A stretch of 64,000 bases of DNA from Pseudopithomyces maydicus (GCA_026873275.1 JANTUC010000014.1:744001-808000), one strand, 5' to 3'. Positions 11,396 through 22,980 are shown, counted from the stretch's first letter. Program-made: numbers and translations. The notes: generated from the letters alone by a model not told the origin.

Positions 11396-13646
11396 TATCT
11401 TTTCCTTTTCTCGAAATTCAATAAATTACAAAAAAGTCTATAATCTCAATGCGAAATGTAAAAGCTGGGTTGCGCGTGATATAAAAGACACTTGCTGATG
11501 CGGAACACTAAGACTCTTGTAGATAAAGGTCTGCAGCAATGCTGAGTAGTGAAAACGCAGTTTATAGGCTGGAAAGAGTTGAGCTGAGCGATCAAAAGCA
11601 AGATGTACTTCGCATGACCACGTTGGTGGCAGCTGAGGCTGGCTGAGCAGCCTTGTGTCGCATCCACGCAGGCAGTGTCTTCAGCTATTTGTTGAAGAAA
11701 CTGAGAGGGTAGCACTAGACCGCTTTTTATGCAGGCTAGCTAATACGAAGAATGTCAGACCTGGAGAGTTATTCATCGATGAGAGATGCTGTGGAGCTTG
11801 AACTGACCTCACCTTTTTTGAGGCTAGGCCAACGATTAGTCTACTTTGAGCTAGCGTAGCTTACGTGGGACGCGTTTTCCGTCTCAGCTCACCATGCGCT
11901 TTCTGATTTATCGAGTCACGACACAAAACTTGAACATCCCGCTGTACATCATCCTTCCTCCTTTAACTATAATAAACGTACTTTGAAAAGTATGTAGAGC
12001 TCTATTCAGACACAATCCGACCTGAAGACCTGTCTTTAGGTATTCACCCGATTTCGCTCTGTTACTTTCTGACAACTCTTAAGCAGAAACACACATGTGC
12101 AAATTGTATCACAATAGAAGACAAAGAATGTAAAGAGACCGCTCATCGATATTAGATTCAGCTTGTACCTTCCCAGCATGAAGACAATGCGTCTCGTTTG
12201 CCACTGGCTGGTCAGGTCCTCACGACGATAATTGCAAGACTGATACCGGACCAACGCGCCGGATGCCGCATGAGGATCGGACTTCTTCACCAAAGCGGTA
12301 TCAGTAGGCATAGGCAATTCACTGCGACATGTACGTTGTATATTGACCTGTGTAACGAGTGTCCTAGGGTGTCGGTTTATCGTAAGCGAGTACGGTGTGG
12401 TAGCTGCAGTATCGCCTTTGCAGAATAGCTTCCAAGACGCCCATTTTCACACAAAGTATCATGTCGTGCTTTCGACTGACGGACGGACGGAACTCGTCTT
12501 ATCTTCAAGATATCACCTTGCGAGGCGTTTTGCTGAGTTCACATGGAAGTATCAAACGAGGAATTCTATCGATATTTCGATGCTCGAGCGTGTGGACCGA
12601 TTCGTCTGGCCCCACCAAATATCCGAGACTGCAGGGTATCTTTTGCCTTAGACATGGAAAGAACAGTCACTGAAGTGTTGCTTGAGGGTCTACCTAGACC
12701 CGGGATTTCGCCCACTGCGTTATCCGGCTAAATAACTACGCCTTCAGTTTTCTGGGTTTATCACTCGCAACACGACCCATAGCCGCGGTAGATGGTCACT
12801 GCGGCTGACCTTGCAATATATTTCTCATCAGATACGTGGGTTCGTACTCAGCAACGCCGATCTGCAGTATCCTAGCCGCCTTCTAGTCAGGAACAACTCC
12901 TTCCTCATTCTGAATTGACTAAGAATAGAAATTCTTTCGTACAGAATCATGTAGCCTTGTTTCGGCACTTCGAATTCGCATGTACGAAATCCGGCTCTTG
13001 GCTAATCCTCACGCGTGGCGACTACGGTTTTTGTGTAAGCACCCGATGGTACGGCACACCATAGAAACCTCGCCTTTACAATCAGGCTGGAATCCCATTC
13101 GTCGTGTAGAGAATCGATATTTTGAGTGAGATAAAATGGTCGAACTTTTCAGTGTACTCATACCGATCCTAGTCAAGAGAACATTCTGCAAGAGCAATAT
13201 GCGGAGTGTATCAGAAGTCTAAACAGCGCTACGGGTGTAGTTCGTGTTCGACGGGCCTTTACTTCATACAGACGCACTTCACGGTCTCGACCAATGAATG
13301 TCTCGCTAATCGACATCTTGGCCGTCAGCCATTAAGATCCTTCGAGGCTTACCAGACAAGGCTACACTCAACGCAACACCTGCGCGTAAATATCGAATAC
13401 ATGCACCAAGGTGTCCCCCAAGTATTTTCTTTGTGAGCTTGCGCATCTGGACTCATTCGTATTAATATATTTTCTCTCTTCCAGACCTTGAGTAGGATTT
13501 TACGCTTAGGTGGACACGCCAGTATGATCTCCGACTCAGGCCTGTGGAATAGTTTCCGATCATGTCAAGTATAAAGGGGTCTGTTTTCAGGTCTTTGCTA
13601 TCAGTAGATCCGAAATCATCTCTGTGTCTTCATCCTTTCGTTCAAG
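11396..13646. other. 2.2-kb intergenic stretch upstream of peroxidase gene
   Basis: No supported gene. Short open frames (for example 12343-12651 plus and 11446-11715 minus) lack recognisable motifs and are crossed by other frames. It contains the promoter of the phosphoesterase-like gene on the left and of the peroxidase gene on the right. Confidence 0.5.
13570..13575 (+). promoter_or_regulatory. TATA box of peroxidase gene
   Basis: TATAAA 77 bases upstream of the peroxidase ATG, a plausible distance for a core promoter. Confidence 0.55.
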
Positions 13647-14932
13647 ATGAAACTCTTGACATATTTGCACTATGCCCTTTGCTGTGCCTCTTCCGTCGCC
13701 GCATATCCCGGTATGGGAGAAACCATGAAAGACCTCCGACGTTCTGCTGCCAAGGTCGCCCGTGAAGAAGCCAAACAGCTCATTGGAGATCTGAAGACGC
13801 TCAAAGATTCCCAGCTCACCTCCATTGGCAAAGACATCAAAGCCATCCTCCTCGATCAAAAGGATGCCCAGTCGACCACAATCGATACAAGTGCTCCTCT
13901 AGGGACACCGGATACAGCAGCTTGCAAAGCTGATTTGTGCTGTGTGTGGAAATGGATTTCTTACGATATGACTGCCAAGTTCAACGGCACGTCAGGTCGT
14001 TGCACCAAGTTCGCTCGCGGTGCCGTTCGATTGGGCTTCCATGACGCCGGAGTTTGGTCAAACACGAGCTCGTACGGTGGGGCTGATGGTAGTATTCTTC
14101 TCACCGATGAACTCAGCCGCGCGGACAACAATGGTCTTGGACCCATCGCGGATCAAATGAAGACTTGGTATGCGAAGTACAACAAGTATGGAGTGTAAGT
14201 GTTATAACCGCCATGCTGAGACATAATCTAACAATCTCAAAGGTCCATGGCCGATCTCATCCAGATGGGTGCCAACATTGCTACGGTCGTATGCCCTCTC
14301 GGCCCACGCATTCGCTCTTTCGTCGGCCGAAAGGACAACGCAAAGGCTGGGCCAACTGGCCTCCTACCAGATGTCAATGACTCTGCGGATAAGATCATCA
14401 AGCTGTTTCAAGCGAAGACAATCGATCCACATGATCTTACGGCACTGGTCGGTGCGCACACAACCTCTCAACAGCACTTTGTCAACACAGCAAGGGATGG
14501 CGACCCACAAGACAGCACTCCTGGTGTTTGGGATGTGGAGTTTTATGGAGAGACTGTTTCGACTTCGCCACCAAGGGTTTTCAAGTTCGCGAGCGATGTT
14601 GCGCTGAGCAAAGATTCTCGCGTCAAGGATGAGTGGACTGAGTTTATCAACGGACAGAGACATTGGAATGAGGTATGTCTTTTGAGCTCGTTCCAGAAGA
14701 TGTGTATTAATATGTGTAGGACTATTCGAAAGCTTATACGCGGTTATCTCTACTCGGTGTCAACAACATCAATGATCTGAAAGAGTGCACTAAGGTCATG
14801 CCGCCCGCAAGGAACTCGTTTATAAGTCAGGATCAGAAGATTCTAGACTTGTGGCTACAAGGCCAATACGATCAGCTGAACAACTTGGTAGATGATGCGA
14901 TAATGCTCACTGGTCTCATATCTACAGGCTAG
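13647..14932 (+). CDS. Secreted class II (ligninase-type) heme peroxidase
   Basis: Predicted H2O2-dependent heme peroxidase of the fungal secretory class II, 396 residues. Exons are 13647-14194, 14243-14672 and 14720-14932; the introns of 48 and 47 nt have GTAAGT/GTATGT donors. A signal peptide covers about residues 1-19 (MKLLTYLHYALCCASSVAA). A 55-70 residue helical Lys/Asp-rich segment follows, as in other ascomycete members. The distal site is RLGFHDAG (catalytic Arg and His), with the calcium-site motif YGGADGS. The proximal heme-ligand His is in LTALVGAHTTSQQHF. Several cysteines are present (ACKADLCCVW, GRCTKF, TVVCPLG, LKECTK). Whether it oxidises lignin-type substrates cannot be told; I did not identify the Mn-binding or surface Trp residues. 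It may equally serve in oxidative stress or host interaction. Confidence 0.92.
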
Positions 14933-15252
14933 ACGTACATTTAATCTTGCAAGGCGCGATGAATGTTCAATTTAAAGCTTCTCTTCTCTGCGCTTTTCAA
15001 GCTCGATCGTTTTTGCAATCTTATCTAATGGTGGTGCTGTGCGTGTTGGCAGCCGTACACAGCTGCGCGGTTTGATTGGCGGTCGTATTCAATGCATGCA
15101 AACCCAGCCTCATTCGCTGCAATGCCTGAGACTTAACCAAACAGGTCGTAGCGAACCCAGCCTCGCTACTTAACACAGCCTCTCAGTAGTTGTATATGAC
15201 TCTTCCGAAACAAAATCACCCATATCCTACCCCTACGAGATAATCAGCCGCT
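14933..15252. other. Spacer between peroxidase and CorA-like genes
   Basis: 320 bases holding the peroxidase 3' UTR and the promoter of the next gene. Nothing else seen. Confidence 0.5.
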
Positions 15253-16754
15253 ATGACCGCATCTCCGCCCATGTCCTTCGGACTCAGCCAATGGGTGAAT
15301 GAACCTGAACTTATAGAACGCAATAATGGACACAAATATATCACCATTACCAAGAATAAGGTGTGCCTGATCTTGCATTTATATCAATAACTTCACAGCT
15401 GATTTGGCCAGGATGTCGAATACCTCTGCTCTAATGTAAATGATCAACAGCTTCTGCCACTGGTGACTTCGGATATTTCGAGTGGCGCGAGTTGGACTCT
15501 GAAGCTGTAGGTCAAACCGGGCTCCGGTTCAATACCGTACACGGCTCACTAGACACAGGATAATTACGGAAAGAACTTGGGTCAGTAGAGACATCAGAGA
15601 GTTACCTTACCCCATAAATATTCTCGAAGCGATCATGAAGCACTGGAAGATCAATGAAATGTGTTTTAGTGCCCATACGAGGGCTGGATCCTGCAGCATG
15701 CCGTTCCATCCCGTCCCGGGCAATCCCTCATACACCGGTACATCACTCGAGTCCAACAGTAACACATTACTAAAACTCTACAGGAGTCGTCATCCGTCTA
15801 GTATACGGCCTCCCTTTCAGAGGCACGTTAGCCATCGTTAACGATGTTGAAACGCATACCACGTACGCGATTTGCTTTGGAATCACTGCTGAACATTCGC
15901 AAGCTTTGCAAGGTCGCCTAGGTGCCTCTAAAGAATATGCTTTCTTCCCGATACTATTGGCCTATCTTCTTACCGATATTGCTCTCGTTAACCTGGAACA
16001 CTTCTCTTCCAATACGTACTCCGACTTTGTATCCGTCAGAGAAGCAATGGGCACAAACATGTACTTTCTGCCCGCACAAGTTTCTTTTGCTCCGAATCTC
16101 TCCGAGTTACCGAGAAGACTCACAGCGCTGGCAAACGCGTCTGCAAGTAATTGCTCATCTCTGCGAGGAATTTGTGGGATCATTGATACCATAGAATTGC
16201 ACCTCAAGACCATCACTAACATCGACGACTACGATCCGGCGATAGTTTGCAACTTTGGGGATCACTTGACCCTTATGCGTGAGGTGGTTGCGAGCACGTT
16301 GAGACGGAACGAATATCTCAAGGAATCCGTGCAAGCACAAGTACAACTGGTGAGTTCAACAATACATGATCCTCCAGATATCACAATCTCACGAGATTAG
16401 GTGTACGCTCTGGTGGCTCAGAAGGACAACGAACTCAGTCACCAATACGGTGCCGATATGCGCTTCATTGCTATCGTCACTTTAGTGTTTCTTCCTGGAA
16501 CCTTCGTTGCGACTTTGTTTAGCACCAGCTTCTGGGACTTTAGCCCTTCCAATGAAGGAGCGATGGTCTCAAAATGGGTGTGGCTCTATTTGGTCGTTAC
16601 TGCGATCCTGACGACTGGCGTCGTCGGTGCTTGGATGCGCTGGCCCATCTTCGAAAAAGTGTGGCGCAGAAGCAAGTTGTTGAGTGAGTCGGGGTCTACG
16701 GCCAAGGTAGACATGAAAGCGCTTCCCGATCTGAGAACTATTTCAACGGCGTGA
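15253..16754 (+). CDS. CorA-like membrane protein
   Basis: Fungal CorA-like (Mg2+ transporter superfamily) protein of 433 residues in five exons: 15253-15360, 15412-15506, 15559-15737, 15784-16349 and 16401-16754. All junctions keep the frame. The soluble N-terminal part includes LPYPINILEAIMKHWKI and VVIRLVYGLPFRGTLAIVND. A helical region (LRRNEYLKESVQAQVQL, then VYALVAQKDNELSHQYGADM) is the stalk preceding two C-terminal membrane helices, FIAIVTLVFLPGTFVATLFS and WLYLVVTAILTTGVVGAWM. The CorA signature GMN at the end of the first helix is not present (STSFWDF is found instead), as in many fungal CorA-like proteins, so magnesium transport is doubtful. The next gene is a transporter transcribed in the same direction. 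Confidence 0.85.
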
Positions 16755-17142
16755 GTAAATATGCGGCTACTGGTTTGAGCGCAATCTCGGGATTTTGCAG
16801 TAGATCTTCGTCTGCCGGATGCTGAATGTCAACTTCATTCATGATAGATATTCACCAACACGAGATTGAATTCTGCGGTTCACATTTCCCGCATGAAGAT
16901 CCTGCTATCTTCACTCTTTATAAATTCCTACCACATATCTTCAGTCAAAGACTTCGTAGCATGCTCTGACTTTCTTGGTGTTCGTTGGCGTTATGTGCCA
17001 AATTGATGAGTCATTCGAGATCAGCAGGTGATCTACGAGGCACATGATCGACAATGACGTTGTTATCAGATGGCATCCTGCAACTAACCACAATCTACCC
17101 ACCTTGACAGCAATCAACAATTCATCACATTTCTTCCATGGG
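16755..17142. other. Spacer and promoter of MFS transporter gene
   Basis: 388 bases, AT-rich, with the CorA-like 3' UTR and the likely promoter of the transporter gene. An in-frame ATG at 17044 lies in this stretch and could extend the transporter by 33 residues. Confidence 0.5.
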
Positions 17143-18639
17143 ATGGAAGTCTCTAGTGATCGTGCCACCAAGTGGTGGAGAACCCCAAGCCTCCGAAACC
17201 TCAACTTCCTCCTCTCCGCATGCTATCTCGGGGCCATTGCAAACGGCTACGCCAGCTCGCTAATTTCCAACCTGATGGCGGACAGTCGATGGTTCGAAGA
17301 CCTCCATGGCCTAGCAGATACACGACTTCTAGGCCTAGTCGTCGCAGCTCAACCACTCGGCTGCATCGCAGCTTTTTTCCCTGCACCCTGGCTGTCAGAA
17401 AAGTTCGGTCGAAGAGCGGGGATTTTGTGCGGCAATATCTGCATGATGAGTGCATTTGTTGTACAGATTTTCTGCAAGAGCTTTGGGCCTTTTCTGGCGA
17501 TGCGCTCGCTGGCTGGGTTCGGTGCAATTTTCAATATCATATCGTCTTCGGCGTTACTTATGGAGCTGGCGCACCCTCGGCAGAGAGCTGTCACTGGGGC
17601 TCTGTTCAATACGTTTTTCTTCGTCGGTTCGATTGCTGCGTCGTGGACTTCGTATGGTGCCCTCCATCTTCCGAATTTCTGGTCGTGGCGGCTACCTGTG
17701 GCGGTACAGCTTGTTTGGACTACGCTTCAGTTTCCCTTGGTTCTGGTCATTGATGAGTCTCCTCACTGGCTTGTAGCAAACGGAAGGGAAGAGAGAGCTA
17801 AGGAGATCTTAGCCAAACATTACGGTAATGGACATGCGGACGATGAAATCGTTCAATCGGAATTTTCACGCATAGTTTCATCAAACGAACGTAGAAACAA
17901 TGGTCGCAAGCATAGCTGGAAAGAGTTGAGCTCGACACCTGGCAACCGAAGGCGACTTCTACTTTCTATAGTGATCGGAATAGCCACCCAATGGGTCGGC
18001 AATGGTGTTATAAGCTTCTATCTGGCACCTGTATTGCGTACCGTTGGGGTGACCAGCGCCTTCAGACAGCAAGGCATCAACGGCGGTCTGCAGATCTACA
18101 ACTGGTTCATAGCATGCGGTGCCGCGCTGGTGGCCGAGAAAGTAGGCCGACGCCGCCTGTTTCTCACATCTGCAGGTCTCATGTTAGTTTTCATGACTAT
18201 GGTAACCGTTTGCTCCGCGTTATACTCGACATCTCAAACAGCTGCTTCTGGCCACGCAGTCATCGTCTTCCTATTTCTTTTTCTAGGTGGCTACGTTGTC
18301 GGCTTGACACCAATTCCTATTCTCTACATCAACGAGATATGGCCTGGTCACCTCCGAACTAAAGGAACTAGCGTCTTTTGGGTTTCTCAAGCTCTAGCGA
18401 CTTGCTTCAATCAATACATTAATCCTATTGCTTTGGAGAGGATTATGTGGAAGTACTACCTAGTATATGTGGGAGTATTGATGGGCGTGATAGTTTTTAT
18501 GTTTATTTACGTACCAGAGACAAAAGGAATGTCGTTGGAAGAGGTCCGCGCGATTTTTGATGGTCCAACGGCGGATGGCGTGGTGTTGAGAGCGGCGAAT
18601 ACACCCCAGAGTCATGAACAGAGCATCGACGAAGCATGA
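17143..18639 (+). CDS. MFS sugar transporter (SP family, lactose/hexose permease-like)
   Basis: Intronless twelve-helix sugar porter of 498 residues from this ATG. The start at 17143 (MEVSSDRATKWW) is preferred because family proteins begin just before the first helix; the frame remains open upstream to an ATG at 17044. Diagnostic motifs: SEKFGRRAG in the helix 2-3 loop, DESPHWLVANGREERA at the end of helix 6, AEKVGRRRLF in the helix 8-9 loop, and PETKGMSLEEV after helix 12. It should sit in the plasma membrane and import a sugar with protons; the substrate is not inferable. The nearby peroxidase and secreted-protein genes suggest a nutrition or colonisation setting, but this is only context. 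Confidence 0.9.
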   Translation: MEVSSDRATKWWRTPSLRNLNFLLSACYLGAIANGYASSLISNLMADSRWFEDLHGLADTRLLGLVVAAQPLGCIAAFFPAPWLSEKFGRRAGILCGNICMMSAFVVQIFCKSFGPFLAMRSLAGFGAIFNIISSSALLMELAHPRQRAVTGALFNTFFFVGSIAASWTSYGALHLPNFWSWRLPVAVQLVWTTLQFPLVLVIDESPHWLVANGREERAKEILAKHYGNGHADDEIVQSEFSRIVSSNERRNNGRKHSWKELSSTPGNRRRLLLSIVIGIATQWVGNGVISFYLAPVLRTVGVTSAFRQQGINGGLQIYNWFIACGAALVAEKVGRRRLFLTSAGLMLVFMTMVTVCSALYSTSQTAASGHAVIVFLFLFLGGYVVGLTPIPILYINEIWPGHLRTKGTSVFWVSQALATCFNQYINPIALERIMWKYYLVYVGVLMGVIVFMFIYVPETKGMSLEEVRAIFDGPTADGVVLRAANTPQSHEQSIDEA

Positions 18640-18770
18640 GAAAGCAACATAGACTTGAAGTACACTCCTGATACTACCAAATTTACATACAATTCTATAT
18701 GTCTAGTTGAGACGTAACAGTCAGTAGTGTTAAGTGTTTCCCCCACTCATTCTCCCCTCAATATCACCCT

Positions 18771-19116
18771 CTAGTCACTGCACTTGTCATCGTGCAGCGA
18801 CCCACGGTCCTTGCAACCACTCGTGCAAAACGTGATGAAATCAATCCCATCAATAGCCTTCTTGCCATTGCAATAGAACAAGCTCTGCAAGACGTGCGTA
18901 TTGTCAACAGCCTGTCCCGCTCGTTGGAGCGAAGCGTGGATATCCTCGAGGTAGTTGCCTACCCACATACATGTTAGACTGGCAGCGATGAACAGGAAGG
19001 AGAAGCGAACCCTTTTCGAGAAGCGAATGGCCGCAGTACAACCAGTTTTCCTTGCACCAATCGGCACTTACGCCAACGGCAACGGCGGTGGTAAGAAGGA
19101 GGGTCGAGGTCTTCAT
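18771..19116 (-). CDS. Small secreted six-cysteine protein (effector-like)
   Basis: 97-residue protein from two exons, 19116-19011 and 18958-18771. The 52-nt intron has a GTTCGC donor, a TCTAAC branch site and a TAG acceptor; joining restores ...LLEKGNYLEDIHASL. The signal peptide MKTSTLLLTTAVAVGVSA is predicted to be cleaved before DWC. The mature protein of about 79 residues has six cysteines (DWC, LYC, FYC, TFC, SGC, DKC), enough for three disulfides. I do not recognise a named family. Small size, secretion and cysteine content fit apoplastic effectors or antimicrobial proteins; function is inference. A TATA box lies about 120 bases upstream. Confidence 0.8.
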
Positions 19117-20240
19117 GTTTTCTGGTTTTGGAAAAGTAGACGCGAAAGTTGCTTTGATTGCAGAAGCTGTGTGCTTGGTTGTAGAAGTTGTGTGCTTTGT
19201 GGTGGTAAGATAACTATCGGTGAGATGTGGATTCCATTTTATATCCCTTCCTTTCCTTCTTTCAAGAACTCCACGATACTATTTTTCTACTGTGCCAAGT
19301 ACCATGCCATGAAGATGTTTGTACTTGGCGTCTACTTGGGGAAGTGTCGGTAGGTCTCAGCTGCGCACGGACAGGACCGAAGTACACGTTAATGAAAATT
19401 GAATAGAGCTGAAGAGCGGCTGAGTACAAACAGCTGGGCAGCGGAGCGCGTAAAGTTTTGAGTCGCGCTAATGCATATTATTCTTCTGTTAATTAGGTGT
19501 AACAACAGTGAATGCATTAATTAGCTTTACAGACGCGGCGCTGCCATCGTGTTCCTGTGCAACGGTACAAAGCTGGCGGTGAGCCTGTGATCGAGAATCA
19601 AACTCCTTGATACATATTTTTTTTGTGATTGTCCGTGAAGAAACAATAGATAGTACTTCATGTCGTGTGAAAATACATCTCTCGAGCCGACTTCCGTAAT
19701 TCGCGAAAGCTCACCATCCACATACATCGCCTAAGTCTCATCTAGTAATTTGTGAACACTCATCTCCAGCCTCAGACTCACCACCATAACTTCCTCTTCC
19801 TCATCCCTCCCCCTCCAAACAACCGACCTCCTCTATCATAATGACAAGATCACTATCAGAGTGTTGTGACCCCTGCAGCTTTTTCCACCCATCAACCAAA
19901 CATGAGAGCAACGTCAATCGAGTAGAGATTTACCAACCATAAATAGTTCGCCCTAGAAACTGCACACCCCCTCTCCCCCTCTCATCATATTCTCACAGCT
20001 GAAACCACTCCTTCCACATCCTCCCCTCCTCCCCCTCGGGCGGTAAAGGACACTCCCCCTACCCTCCCCCCAAATTTCCATCGCGAAGTAAACCTTGAAT
20101 CTCCCCTCGCCATCCATATCGCCTCTTATAATGGTGCCTGTGAAAGAAAAGCTCACGGGTTAGCGAGCATAACTCGAATTTCGGGTGTTGAGCAGTCGTT
20201 GACCACAGAAGAGAATCAAGAAGAAAGGAAAACAAAAAAG
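19117..20240. other. Intergenic region upstream of secreted-protein gene
   Basis: Holds the promoter of the minus-strand secreted protein at its left end and the 3' region of the Zn2Cys6 gene at its right end. Pyrimidine-rich simple sequence lies at about 19790-20060. No gene supported. Confidence 0.5.
19237..19243 (-). promoter_or_regulatory. TATA box of secreted-protein gene
   Basis: TATAAAA on the minus strand, about 120 bases upstream of the ATG at 19116. Confidence 0.5.
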
Positions 20241-21812
20241 TTACATACTCATTACCCTCGCCCCCTCCGTTGGCCACCCCCTCTCATCCACTTCCCCCTC
20301 CTCGATCTCAATTAGCCGCCTCGCCACTACCGCCTGCTGCTGCGCATCCCACAGGCCCTCCCGCGGGATATTGCGTTCCATGAGGGCTACGGCTTCCCGC
20401 CTCGTGGTCGGACAGCGACACCGGGACGCGGTGAAATTCAAATACGGAATGACGCTCACTTCGAAGGTGAAATTTGCCGCAGCAGGAGACGTCGTGCTCT
20501 GATGACTGAAATCGATTACCTTTTCACAATGGGCGACCATCGCCTTGAATCGGGAGAGGTGGCGGTCTATCGCGCACTGGTTGGGATCTGTAATGGAGGA
20601 TGTGAGGATGTACATGAACCAGTAGCACGCTTTTAGAGAATGCGCTGTTACTGTGTCCTGGCGCGAGAGATGGGTAGCCTGCTCGAGATTAGCAAGGGCA
20701 GCCCACCAGTCATCTAGGGCGTGCAGGAGTGCGGCTTGATCCATGAGTTTAACCGGGGGAGGCGGCAAGATGGGGCGGAAGTTCTCGCCCATGTGGCGGA
20801 TGAAGAGGAGGCCCTGGTTTCGTAGCTCGTGCATTGCGAATTGGGCGTCTAAGATGGAAGGGAAGGATACGAGGGGCGTGGAGGGGGTGCCTTGGACGAG
20901 GGACATGGCGAGCTCGGTTGGAACGCCATAGAGGATGCCGGTGGTAAGGAGCCGGTGGAAGAGGGGGACTAGGGACTTTTCTATGAGGTCTGAGCCTATC
21001 TTTGGGGATCTAGTTTTCCGCTGGGCGAGGCGGAGGGTCTGCAGAATGCGCAGGCCGTTGTTGTAATGCAGCATTGCGGTGTCGTAGTTCCCACGAAGGA
21101 TTTCGATGCCTACGAAAATGAAGCACGATACGAGTGCTACCTCTGGGGTATACGACGGAGAGGAAATGCGGTCAGCTACAGATTTGATGGCCTTGTTGTA
21201 GTGCGTGAGGAAGGTTTCTTGTCCTGAAGTGGCGGCCAGACCGGAGCGAGCGCTCTTCAAGCTACCAGTCTGGGAGCGGTTCAGGTAGCCTATTGCAATC
21301 AGGGCGTGCCTGACTGATTCCTCGGACTGGGCCATCTGGAGGCACGATCGTGACCAGAAGTCTTGGTCGAAGCCATCCACAGACATGGAAGGAGCGGCGA
21401 CATGGTGGTAGAATTCTAGAAAGTGCAGGTCCTTATCCCCTGCTATGGGGGACCTCACATTCCGTGAGATAGCATTAGACGTCCTCGCCACGGAAAACAC
21501 TATAGTTTGGCCACCAGATGGGCTCGTGGAGTAGCCATCGCACGTGCGGCCTGTGCTGGTGCATCTGTTTCATTCAGTTACGCCCAAGGTATCACGCGGC
21601 ACCCAGCATTCACCTTTTGCAATTCGGCTTCTCCTCGTCGCATTTCACACGTCGAATCCTAGCTGCCGATCAACATCTATCCGTCTTCTCGAAGTGTGTC
21701 AAGTTTGGCGGCGACAAACTTACTTGCATGTTTTGCAGCCCGTCTTGACTCGTGGGGCCGCCCTTCTGGTACGCGGCCTGCTGACTAGGGTTACAGAAGT
21801 CACGGCTGACAT
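20241..21812 (-). CDS. Zn2Cys6 transcription factor
   Basis: Fungal binuclear zinc-cluster regulator, 485 residues from three exons: 21812-21724, 21658-21614 and 21564-20241 (introns of 65 and 49 nt, donors GTAAGT and GTGAAT). The zinc cluster is assembled only after splicing. Cysteines come as GCKTCK at the end of exon 1, VKCDEEKPNCKR in exon 2, and CTSTGRTCDGY at the start of exon 3, with spacing C-x2-C-x6-C-x6-C-x2-C-x6-C. The rest matches the fungal-specific regulatory region of this class: HFLEFYHHVAAPSMSVDGF, MAQSEESVRHALIAIGYLN, and a helical body. The target genes are unknown. The upstream region holds short tandem repeats that could be its own control sites. Confidence 0.9.
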
Positions 21813-21906
21813 CTCAGACGGGTACGAGACGGAAACAAAACGGGACGACGCGAACAATCTTGCCCAAACGGGAGGTGCAGTCTGCAACAGAGCCGGACTA
21901 GGCAGT

Positions 21907-21938
21907 CATTGTGGTTATTGTGGTCATTGTGGTCACTG
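21907..21938. repeat. 9-bp direct repeats (ATTGTGGTY)
   Basis: Three to four near-perfect copies of a 9-bp unit, about 95-125 bases upstream of the regulator ATG. Possible transcription factor sites. Confidence 0.6.
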
Positions 21939-22190
21939 GCTTACGCAAAGAGCGTACTTGGCCCCAATCCGCCCCCTAGACGCAACCCCACAAAAGCTGA
22001 CTCATCGGCGTCCTTGTTGGTAGGGTGGATGGACGAAGACATGTGGCAAGCGATCATGTTTCATGAGGGTTAGATGTCGGAGGGGACGAAACGAAAGTCT
22101 GGGGTGGAATGGCAAGAAGGCTGGAACGGCCGGGGAAAGGGCGAGGCGACTAGAAGGAAGGAGCCAGCGGGAAGATGCATGGAGCAGTCT

Positions 22191-22240
22191 GGCATGGCAT
22201 GTCTAGCATGGCATGTCTAGCATAGCATGTCTGGTATGTA
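22191..22240. repeat. 14-15-bp tandem repeat (GGCATGTCTAGCAT)
   Basis: About three copies of a 14-15-bp unit containing GCATGTCTAG, roughly 400 bases upstream of the regulator ATG and just beyond the HIT gene end. Confidence 0.65.
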
Positions 22241-22369
22241 CACTGTGTGATTGTTGAGCCATCGTCTATGTTTGTCTATTCTACATGCGGAGTGCGGCGG
22301 GCTGCGGAGGGGGCCTGAGATTGGACGGCTCAATGGGGCAGAGCTGGTATGGCGCGATAACAGGGAGCA

Positions 22370-22980
22370 TTATCTGTTCTGCTCAGCATCCTTCGCCATC
22401 TCAGCGGCCAACCACTGGGCCTCGTTGGTCATGTCCTCGTCGCTCCTCGGCCTTCGATGCTCGTCGGCGTCGACGGCGGGAAACCTGCCGCGTTTGACGT
22501 CGCCGTGGTCGCGCTTCTGGAACTGGCGCGCCAGGTCACCGTCCTCGCTCTCCATCATCTCGTATATCTGGTCGGGCTCGGGCAGGTCGTGCTTCTTGCG
22601 GGGGATGATGTGGGCATGGACATGGGGCACGCTCTGGCCGGCATCCTGGCCGTCCTGAATGGCAATGTTCAGGGCCGAGGCGGCGAAGACGCGTTCGATG
22701 GTGCGGGACACGCGCTGGACGGTCGCGAACAGGTCCTGCACCTCCTGCTGCGACAGGTCATTGAAGCGCGGAACCAGGCGGCGCGGTGAGACGAGTACGT
22801 GGCCGGGAAGCAGCGGCTTCAGGTTCACGAGGGCATAGGACAGCGGCGTGAGATGGAAGACCTGGTCGGGGGAGACACGGCTTAGGAAAACAAACGTCAT
22901 GATGCGTGGGTGGGCGGGCGCACCTGGTTGGTTACCACGAAGGCGCCGAACTTGATCACATCGTTTGTTAGCGGCGGCAT
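22370..22980 (-). CDS. HIT-family diadenosine polyphosphate hydrolase (FHIT/Aph1/Hnt2-like)
   Basis: Fungal FHIT homologue that hydrolyses Ap3A/Ap4A-type dinucleotides. Exon 1 (22980-22924) encodes MPPLTNDVIKFGAFVVTNQ. A 62-nt intron (22862-22923) follows, and exon 2 (22861-22370) continues VFHLTPLSYALVNLKPLLPG, exactly as expected for FHIT. The histidine triad is in SVPHVHAHIIPR (HxHxH). LNIAIQDGQDAGQ is the conserved substrate loop. The total is 182 residues, comparable to family members. The C-terminal 60 residues are charged and less conserved. The open frame continuing upstream through the intron should not be taken as the start. Confidence 0.92.

Larger units (their letters stand above)
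21813..22369. other. Promoter region of Zn2Cys6 gene with short tandem repeats
   Basis: 557 bases between the HIT gene end and the regulator start, both on the minus strand. Two short repeat arrays are described separately. No coding sequence seen. Confidence 0.55.
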
